A stretch of 64,000 nt of DNA from Symbiodinium natans. Lineage: Eukaryota > Sar > Dinophyceae > Suessiales > Symbiodiniaceae. The stretch covers positions 177,081 to 241,080 of the forward strand of contig CAJNDS010000066.1 in assembly GCA_905221605.1 (NCBI GenBank), given 5' to 3'. The notes below the pieces were generated by a model. It did no database searches, was not told the origin of the DNA, and was given only the letters and a program-made list of their open reading frames with translations. Position 1 is the first letter of the stretch. The number at the start of each line of letters is the position of its first letter. Positions 38,189 to 64,000 of the stretch are shown one piece after another. The translations under genes were made by a program, and so were the position numbers.

Positions 38189-38482
38189 TCACTTGGCCAC
38201 GATGGGCGTCTGGTTCGCCCACGGGCCGCGCTGCTCCACACGCGGGCCCTGAAATAAATGCAATCCTCGGAGCCGAACGTTGCGGCCAACGTCCACCACG
38301 TCCTGCGAGCCGCGGCGCAGTGTCGCCAGCCGCAGCCGCGCCATTCTTCGCAGGATCGCGGAGAAGCTGCCGGAAGTGCCATAGTACGTTGTATATACGT
38401 GCACCAGCGCGCCGGCCGCGTGCGGTTCGCGAGGATGCTGGTTATTCCCTTTGGCCCCTGCGGCTTTTGCGGTGGCGCACAA
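38189..38482 (-). CDS. GC-rich exon-like block, unidentified
   Basis: On the minus strand the frame reads ALVHVYTTYYGTSGSFS, then AILRRMARLRLATLRRG and SQDVVDVGRNVRLRGL, stopping at TGA. Third positions are strongly G/C-biased in this frame and the block is distinctly richer in G+C than its flanks. The + strand is also open here, so orientation is uncertain. I recognise no family. It would be the only minus-strand gene in the window. Confidence 0.25.
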   Translation of the reverse strand: MCATAKAAGAKGNNQHPREPHAAGALVHVYTTYYGTSGSFSAILRRMARLRLATLRRGSQDVVDVGRNVRLRGLHLFQGPRVEQRGPWANQTPIVAK

Positions 38483-41210
38483 GGAGCGTTCCGCACAGCA
38501 GAGCCGGCCGAGGCGGCGGCCGAGGCGGACATCTTACATATCATTTCGTCTTATCTCATCTTTAACAGTGAACCTCTTCTATGCCCTGCTGTACGCCCCA
38601 CAACTTTGCCCCCGCGGGCCCGTGTGGTTCAAGCCCAGAAGCCTGCAAATGTCTTGGGACAATTGGGCACCAGGACTACCGTCACTCCACGCCTCAAGCC
38701 AAGCCGACTTCTTAGCCAAGAGGACATTCCTTGCAGGCTTGTTCAAAGGCTTTGGAGGGTTTCAAGAAGCTTCCGGCCTCCGGAGATTTTAGGGATGGGG
38801 TGCATGCTCAAGTTTGGGTCCTTGCAGAGGGGCAGAGCAGGCAAGGCAGAGCATGTGGAGCACGTGTACGACAGTGTACGATGCACGCAGATGCACGCAC
38901 AGCCGAGGGATGCACGTGCGGCGCGCAGCCAAGGGCTGCTCGCACAGTCGAGGGATGCCCTGTGCAATGGCCTTCATTGCTATACTGTCACTGTATCCCA
39001 TATTCAAACAAAAATGGGGGGCCTCCTACAACTTTAGATGCCGTGAGGTAGGTGCTTCATGTGTTTTTTGTGAAGAAGCACTCCTCTGAGAAAGCTGAGA
39101 CCTAGGACATTCCACTTTCCCTTCCAGACCGGAGCTTTTCAACTATCTCGTTGCGTCCACCAAGGTGTGCAGAACGAGGAACTGGAAGTGGTGGTCTGAG
39201 TCGCATGTCACGCCACCGCGCCCTTTCAGCAAGATAATGGTGCCTGGCCTGGAGGGAAGACAGCTTGTTGAACCGAACAGCCCCTCCCAATGTCTGAACT
39301 TCGGGCTCAGACCCCAGGCGCTGTGTGCCTGAAAGAAAGGCTTAATAAACTTAGTAAGGCCTCAAAGCCGATGCAAAACCAGATGTCTTCTCCCCTGGCC
39401 TTCGTCGCGTCCGCGGAATGGGGGACAGTCGAAGACCGTCACCTGCGCGGGCGCACATTGTGATTTCGATGGATTTTGCGTTTCTATGTTTTACTTTAGG
39501 GTCGGCGGCCAGTTCAGTTCATTTTGACATTAAGATTAAGATCTCAGGATTTCTTGAGTTCAGAAGTTTAGGGACGGGGCGGGCTAGTGATTGCCCACGT
39601 CGAGTTGCTTGTGTACACTGTTCACTGTAATGATAGCTGACGTCAAACGAACAACGAGCATCAATGTTGGGCTCTTGAAATCTTTGCTCAAACTACTAGG
39701 CATATGCATGTGTTTCGAGACATTATAAAGGCATATGTGAAACTGGTCCCTCCTCCCAATGATCCGTCCACACACCTTCGCTTGGACTGCATTTGTACGG
39801 TATTTCCACTACTTTCCAGGCCTTCCCATATCCCCTGTGCGAAAAACGTATGAGGGGGCCTGATGTTCGCGGAAAGGGTTTGTACGTGAGCAGCCCGAAG
39901 CGCTGACCCAAACTCCAAAAAGAGACGTTTCTTGGCCGAGCCTATACTGTGGGAAGCTTCAAGCCCTGAAAGCGATGGCAAGCCCTCAGCCCTCCAAGGA
40001 GATGTTGGGTCAAAAAACCCTAAACCCAAACCCAAGGGGGCTTGAAAGTGAGCAAGCCTGAACCCTAATACCCTAATAGCAGAAACCTCAACTCCAAAGG
40101 AGATGTTTGCTGGCAAAACCCTTAACCCTGAAAGGAGATGTTGGGCGGGAGGGAGGCTCTCAGCCCTACAAGCGGATGGCAAGCCCGAGTCCCTCTCAGG
40201 AGGCATCGCCAACGTACGAAACGGGATCCCGTGTCGGCCGCCGCAAAGACGCTTAAAACGCCCTGCGCCCTGCGCGCAGCTTGGAGGCACGGCGTGCACC
40301 TTGAAATTCGCCCGATCCCGCTCTGTTGACTCTACTTCCCATCTCTTGGCTCCTGTGCTCCTGTGCCACGACCAGCCATTTGGTGAGGCCCGGTCCCTGG
40401 TGTCCAGGCTGGCCTTCTCGGCTCCTTTCAAATACGGGCCAGGCTGCCCCGAAGGTTAAGACAAATAGTTACTCTAATGACTAAACTATTCTCGGCGCTA
40501 TTGCGTTCCCCTCCCCAATGTGACTTGCATAGCAACTTTAGAAAGGATACTTATGTTGCATTATTGTACCTAGTTGATGCTTCATCTGGTTTGTCTTGGT
40601 AGTCCATGCACTGAAGACACTCACATAAGTGACATCGTTGACATAATCGTGAAGTTGAACCATCTTCTGAATACAACTTATACGACTACTACCGTCATGA
40701 GTATAAGTCCTATAACAACTTCTCAAAAACAAGCTGTTTTGTAAGCCTTACATGCATTAATTGCATGACATGCGGGGTCCGCAGAACAATCCAGTCATCT
40801 AATGAGTAACAGATAGTCAATATAGGCTTGATGATCTTACATGTTCTATTTTCACATGCAGAATCAGATTTTCCATCTGACGAATGGAATCAAGTCAATT
40901 CCCGGACCTAGTACATTTACGTCCGCTCAATTCACAAGCAATATTGAAAGCTAACAATACCACAGCTGCCAGAACTCTTAAGAGCACACCCAAGGATATT
41001 TGTTGCATTTTTTAACTTTATGAGGGGACCCGGCAGCTAGAACGAGTATCATGAAGCCTCAAATATGCTGTTGAACACAGCTATCGGACAACTGGTATAA
41101 CTACTAAATTCTCTCAATCGAAGCAGGGAGGTGGCGAGTTCCAGCTTTGCCGGAACGTGTTGAGTTGAGTTTGCTCCCCTCCCCCCTACGACCGGGCCGT
41201 ACGGATCGTG

Positions 41211-41231
41211 GGGGGGGGGGGGGGGGGGGGG
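41211..41231. repeat. poly-G tract
   Basis: A run of about 21 G. Confidence 0.95.
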
Positions 41232-41776
41232 GAAAGTGATTTTCTTAGATCGGCAACGCACGTTGCACTTCAAAGGAGGTCCTCAAACATAAAAAGTACG
41301 TGCAGAAACCCAAAAGTTCTACCTACCAAATGAGAGCTAGGAATTAGCTGAAGCAAAATGCACGTTGTATGAACAGGAAAGTAGAAAAAACCCTCTAGGC
41401 CGAGCGTAGGTCACGGGAGCTTGGATTTGTTCGTCAGTGCAGGATTCCTGGGCCTTCGTTTAGTTTAGGAGTTCAAAGAGCTATCCCTTCCCAGCCGCTT
41501 AAGGGTTATCAGAGGAACAGTACGCCCTCGACCGTCATTGCTCAAGCTCTGCTCAAGCTCTGTGCCGCGAGGGCACGCGAGCTGCTAAACGCTCGGCAGT
41601 TGGCTGGGCAGTTGGCTGGCGGAAAAAATGACCTTTGAGCTCTGTCAATAGCCTAGCCACCGTACCCCCACAACTCACATAAACCCCTGTCAAACCTGCA
41701 CATCTAGAAAGGATCACATGTGACGAGGCCTTGGTTCCGCGTACCGGGTTGTTTGAGCAGCCCACGCTCGCGCGCT

Positions 41777-41779
<3 letters not shown>

Positions 41780-41867
<88 letters not shown>
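41780..41867. repeat. (GT)n dinucleotide repeat
   Basis: About 43 GT units, preceded by CGCGCTCTCT. Confidence 0.98.
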
Positions 41868-41869
<2 letters not shown>

Positions 41870-44112
41870 TTTTTTGGTGTGTGTTACCCAGAAGCCAAGT
41901 GAGCCCCTGACGAAAATCCCCGCAATTTTGCCGTTTTCTCCTTACGAAGGACATAGTAGGGATAGACATGCTATTCCGTGTATAGCAACCTACATCCTTG
42001 GGGGTTGATGTGCAGTTGAGTCTGGGGCACAGATAGTCGACATCGGTGTGCTTTGAAAGGGGTACGCTCTCCTCGAAGGCTTTAGAGCGGTTTTGCGAGA
42101 TGCCTCCGCGCCCTCATGGGCGGCCCACTGTGCTTGCGGCTGTGATTGCAGGCGAACCGTTTAGGACCTCTTCAAACCCTCAGAAAACCTTCAGCCGCCT
42201 TGGCCGCAAGCCACCTTAGCCCTGAGCCACCCTCAGTGCGGCCATGACAACCCGGGACCAGGTTGTAGTCACACAAGCTGATATGCATTAGTTCCATGAG
42301 TTTGCAATTGAAAATCAGCAACTTCCCCACTCCTGCAGCTTCGCACGAACATTGCCTCTGGTGCATGTTGGATTTTGGTTTCATGCGTGCTCGTGTAATG
42401 TTCACCCCAGCTGCAGACACAGTGCTTGAAATATCCCAAACATCCCAAAACCATGGTTCCTGCGGTTGGGAAAGCAGTCTTACAGCCCAAACATGCAACA
42501 CCATGATTCCGACCCCTAATCCCTAGGCAATTTCGATGACTCAGCACACCAGGTCACCAAGCCAGAACTGGCAACACGTAGTGGCAGGTGTTTTTCAGGC
42601 ATTGCATACGCCGGAAGCACAACAAAGATCCGCCCCACAACCCTAATTCCCAGCATTGCGTTTCCTGAGCCAGGGCTTCTCCTGCAAGTCCTTGGCCACA
42701 TTGTCCCATGCTTCCAGGCACGTGTCCTCTGGTTAATTTGATTTTGAAATTCAAGAAGTGGCTTTTTTCTGCAGAGACGAGAGTGACATGGGATGAGAGC
42801 ATTGGAGTCTGCGGATGCGCCTCAAGCTTGCAAAAGGTAGGACAGCGCGCAGCATCTGAGACCCCGTGACTTCAGGTGGTGGCTTAGGCCATCGAAGGGC
42901 CTTTGCCTTGCGGTTCACGAACCCACGACGCGCCCGAATGCACGTCTACAAGATTCATCTACTCTCCTCGTTTAGAGTCCGAACGCGCGCGCGCGGCATA
43001 CTCTCGTACATAGAGCCAAGATGAGAAGCGTTGAAATGTGTATTTGCTTGGCGTTGTGGAGCACCTCGTAGTGACAGGGCACGGGCAAATCTCTGCAAGC
43101 TATCGCACGAAGCGCATGCCGCATAGCACTCATCCGCATAGCACTCATCCTCAAAAACATTCCTTAGACTAGCCATGTAACCCCGAACTCCCTTAAGCCT
43201 TGCCCGCAGGCTCGTCAAGGAGACCTCTTCGCTAGGGCCCCGGGGCTCGCAGGGGGTGGGGGCTGTTGGGTGGGAAGGAAGACGCTGACGCTCCACTCCT
43301 GAGCCCTAAACCCGTCACCAAACCCTAAACCTGCAGGGCTCCGCATAGGAAGACCGCACTCAGATGCAGAAATGCAGAGTTCCAGGCCGGCAGGCGCCCC
43401 GGGCGACCCGGGCGACCTCGCCTCGCGCTCCGCCAGCAGGCAAGTGGCTCTTAGCTTTGAAAGTTTTAAGAAGGCATTATGCGGCATTATGCGGCATATT
43501 ATCAGATCAAATTTGACTTCAAACGCCGCCTGCCTGGTTCACTTACCGGGGCACTCGGGAGGGCGTTTTGTTGCAATCTTTGTCTGACCATGGTGTCCCA
43601 AGTATACGACAGACCATACAAACAATCAAAAAGCAACGAAAAGCAATCCGGGAAGTTAGTGTTTGTTGTGTTTTAGGAGCTTGCACCCCTGCAGAAACGT
43701 GGACAGCTACGAGGCATTCCCGCACTCGTGGCAAAACCAAAAACAACAAAGACAACACAAGATCTGGAACTCTCCGATATTTATGTTTTTGTTTGGTGTT
43801 TTTGTTGTTTTGTGTTTTTTCTGGGTTTTCTTCCGAGAAGACAACCCGTAGAACGATCCAGCTCGCGAGCGCGAGGCGTCCGGTAAATGAAGGACAGTTA
43901 GGGACAGCGCCGCCGTTGTGTGGGACTCTCGTGTGCCACTCTCTCGTTTTATTTTGGCGGGTTCTCCCCACTACTATCGACACACACATGTTCTTTGTTT
44001 TGCGAAGATAAACTGACGTGCATGCAGAAATGTGTATATATCTTTAACGCTTGAAGATTAGAAGATGTTGGCATACGTCTCACTGTGCTCACCGATCAGC
44101 TAAGATGAGGTG

Positions 44113-44348
44113 ATCTCTCTCTCTCTCTCTGTCTTTCTCGCTCTCTCTCTCTCTCTCACCCCTCTCTCTCCCTCTCTCTCCCTCTCTCTCCCTCTCTCTC
44201 CCTCTCTCTCCCTCTCTCCTCCCNNNNNNNNNNNNNNNNNNNNNNNNNNNNNNNNNNNNNNNNNNNNNNNNNNNNNNNNNNNNNNNNNNNNNNNNNNNNN
44301 NNNNNNNNNNNNNNNNNNNNNNNCCCCTTTCTCCCTCTCTCCCTCTCT
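44113..44348. repeat. CT-rich microsatellite around the assembly gap
   Basis: CTCTCTCC octamers and (CT)n on both sides of a run of N. The repeat probably caused the break in assembly. Confidence 0.95.
44224..44323. other. assembly gap of exactly 100 N
   Basis: A round-number run of N, so the true length is probably unknown. It lies upstream of the first recognisable topoisomerase exon; no gap lies between that exon and the end of the window. Confidence 0.99.
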
Positions 44349-45073
44349 GAATTTTGTAAATTGCAATCACAGGCTTGACATCCAGCTCACAAGAAAAATT
44401 CCACGTTTTTGTACACACGGTATGGCCACCTACCATGTCTTGAAAACGCCGCAGGGTCGGGTAGAGCCGAGTTGAGCCCTTGAGCCACTTAAGGTGCAAA
44501 ACCATCAGGTTTGTTTGAGGCTTTGGACCTGTGTGGATATTCTGGTCTTGTAGTTTAGGCTTGGAAGGTTTTGGGCCCCGTTGGAAAATCTTTTCTTGCT
44601 GGACAGATATTGCATATTGCACATGCAGCCCTCACCACATGCAAACCTTAATCCAGAAGTCCTCCACACGCTCGGTGCGCAAGGAGGTGAAAGCGACGCC
44701 GACGGCTTTGGTCCCAGGACGCTGGGGTTAGGCAATTGTGAAGAGGGAGGCAGTGCAAGCGCATAAAGTTCCTGTCCCGGGCTGATCGCAGTTATCCGAA
44801 GAATCGCTAAGCAGAATTGAGGTGAAACTACCTGACATCACTACCTCTCGGGCTGACTCGCTGCCCGGCTGCAGCTTCTCAGAAGGTCATCGCTACACTG
44901 GGGCCAGTCAAGATGTGGTGAAACTCTGGATTTGGAAGGTAGCTTGCGGGGTCATTCTAGGAAATATCCAAAGTAAGGCATTCTGCTACTTGAAGTGACA
45001 AAGAAGAACAAACATGTCCGTGCGAGCCACATGTGCCGGGGGCGAAGTTGTTGCGGCTTCTTCAAGAGTTGAG

Positions 45074-62238
<17,165 letters not shown>

Positions 62239-64000
62239 GCCGCCTCTTCGAGGCTTGGAACTCTTCTGGAGCTCTTCTGGAACCCTTTTTAGAAATTTGG
62301 TGGCTTCACAGCTTCACTCCGGTTCATCGAGGTGGTTTGATCCGGGCACTGGGTGTGTTATGGTGACAGTGGGTGCATAAGTGTATCAGGCTGTGTGTTT
62401 GGGGCGGGGAGGTGCCACTGACGACCCAAGGCGGCCTGCTGGTCGAGCTGTAGTTTCGAGCTTCCATAAGGTCCCTCTAGCACAGGGCTCTACATCCGGG
62501 CTACATCTGGAGCTTCGAGGTTCTGTGAACGGCTTTTCGATTTTAGCTGGCTATCCGGTCTGCTGTGTGGTCGCAAGCCAGATCTTCAGAACATTACGTG
62601 CAGCTGTAGAAGCCAGCTACCCCTTATACTGCAAGCCGTTGCAAAGCTCGCCTAAATGTTGGCGACGTTGCACACGAAAGGTCACAGTGGATGACCCAGG
62701 CCGCTGCCAGGGCAGGGTTGCGCAGTGATTATGAGATGTATGCTTGCAAACTGGAAGTTCGCAGTTGCCCACCGCAAAAAGAGAATCGGCACATGATCCC
62801 TAGAAGCTCCTAAGCCGCAAGCAAGGACGGAGTATGTTTTGGGAGAGTGGCTCAAAAGGTACGGGCATTCGATTCTTCCAGCGTCGGGCGCTCGGAGAGG
62901 GCTCTCCGCGAGTCATGTGCGCTCTTGGCTTTTCGAGAGACAGAGAGAGAGAGAGGGGGCCCTCTTAAGCGTGGAAGGAAGGAAGGAAGGAAAGAAGGAA
63001 CAGACAGAGAGAGAGAGAGAGAGGGAGAGAGCGACTTTTTTTGACTTTGAGATCGCTGAACGACAGGCGTCCCAAGCGCGGTCAGTAGGCAGACTAGTGT
63101 CCAGCTGAAAGCTATGTACTGTTGTACACACCTAATAGATAAATCTGAGACGCACTCCGCCCCATAGGGCCCTTGCAGAGGCAGTCTGGGCAGTCGGAGG
63201 TGATCCGCCGGGGATTACAGGCTAATGTTGCGGACATCCTGCCGAGACGTGCGTGGCGCACGTGGTGTCAAGAATTGACCGTGCCCGGCGCGGCGCCAGC
63301 CAAGGCTACCCTTTGGGTACTCAAGCAAGGGCGAGCAGTTCGAAGGGCCATGCGAGAAAGGGAGACGAACTCAAGCTCCGGGCCTGTTCTTAGACGAAAG
63401 CAAAGCGGAGCTCCGCCGCTGCCTAAGAGCGTTCAGACCGTGTGCAGGCGCACACCTTTCCGGCTGAGAAACATCAGCCCAGTGATTCGGCCCGGGCGAA
63501 AATCCAAGAACATCTGAATGTGTACGTGCATTGTTCCTCTGATTCCGGGAGCGCCTGACTCGTCCTGAAGTATACGTAGCACTTTTTCCTTGGATGGCCC
63601 TGACCGTGTATTTCAGTTTCACATTCGACACTATCTTGCTTAGAAACAGAAAGAAGCGCAGGCTGCAGATGCTTGATAAAGTCCTGTTCCACTGACAAAA
63701 GTGCGCTGGTTGTAGTCATGTCGTGTGGGCAGGGGTAGAGGCATCTAAGGAAAGCAAGTGCAAATCGCAAAGTACATGTACACTTCCCTTTCAAGTCACA
63801 CTAGAGCTTCAGACAGCAGAATATTGAGCAGTTTGCCGTCACCAGTGAAACATCAGCTGCTTTGCAGGGTCGAGCAGGCGTGTCGTCGTCGGTGACGGAG
63901 CGAGAGAGCGAGCGAGGGAGCGAGAGAGCGAGAGAGCGACAGAGCGACAGAGCGAGAGAGCGAGAGAGCGAAAGAGCGAGAGCGAGACAGAAAGAGAGAG
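62239..64000. other. right end, no further exon identified
   Basis: The topoisomerase gene should continue here, but I could not identify its next exons. A GC-rich open frame at about 63173-63517 (containing GLQANVADILPRRAWRTW) has no recognised family and no ATG start. GA-rich tracts lie at 62937-63030 and GAGAGAGC words fill 63899-64000. Confidence 0.4.
63899..64000. repeat. GAGAGAGC/GACAGAGC octamer array at the window edge
   Basis: About twelve AGCGAGAG/AGCGACAG units running off the right edge. Confidence 0.93.

Larger units (their letters stand above)
37974..45073. other. intergenic stretch between phosphatase and topoisomerase, no identified gene
   Basis: No conserved motif recognised. 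Notable contents are a GC-rich exon-like block (38189-38482), degenerate CCCTAA words (about 40010-40135 and 43300-43335), an A+T-richer part (40450-41050), poly-G (41211-41231), (GT)n (41780-41867), a CT tract and an assembly gap. Confidence 0.5.

Noticed and set aside
63173-63517. 114-codon + frame near the right end as a topoisomerase exon
   Set aside because: Its sequence matches no topoisomerase II block, and it lacks an ATG start or convincing splice sites.

Overview
This window looks like nuclear DNA of a dinoflagellate (Symbiodiniaceae-like). It is about half G+C, very gene-sparse and rich in simple repeats. Its recognisable genes are all on the + strand and are cut into exons of roughly 13-120 bases. 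Many introns start with GC or GA instead of GT, and nearly all accepted acceptors are AG, most followed by G. That splicing style is established for dinoflagellates; the species assignment is inference. No single long open frame is a gene: the long frames are simple repeats read as protein. Genes were found by reading short conserved motifs and checking that neighbouring exons join in phase.

Layout. 1-10 kb: no identifiable gene, a few exon-like frames, homopolymer tracts and a (GGGCTC)20 array. 10.0-10.5 kb: three phase-compatible exons that weakly resemble the helical domain of cyclase-associated protein. 10.5-20.5 kb: no identified gene; a hairpin, an inverted/duplicated module (14.2-15.8 kb) and a degenerate minisatellite (19.6-20.2 kb). 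20.58-37.97 kb: a purple (tartrate-resistant type) acid phosphatase in about 17 exons. 38-45 kb: no identified gene, one GC-rich exon-like block, and a 100-base assembly gap at 44224-44323. 45.07 kb and 60.28-62.24 kb: exons for the ATPase domain of a type II DNA topoisomerase. 47.86-59.29 kb: a nearly complete cystathionine gamma-lyase/synthase-family enzyme in at least 22 exons, ending in a stop codon.

The main observation is the arrangement. The lyase gene lies on the same strand between the first recognisable topoisomerase II exon and the rest of that gene, so it appears nested inside a roughly 15 kb topoisomerase intron, with no assembly gap between. The second is the exon structure: the lyase and phosphatase introns mix GT, GC and GA donors, include exons as short as 13-25 bases, and often carry the same 2-5 bases at both splice junctions. 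The large introns hold the repeats, including about 1.4 kb of GA-rich then CA-rich DNA inside the lyase gene.

Functionally the three identified genes are unrelated: phosphate scavenging from organic esters, sulfur amino-acid metabolism, and DNA topology. Shared strand and shared intron style are the only links visible here. No rRNA, tRNA, CRISPR array or prokaryotic operon was seen.
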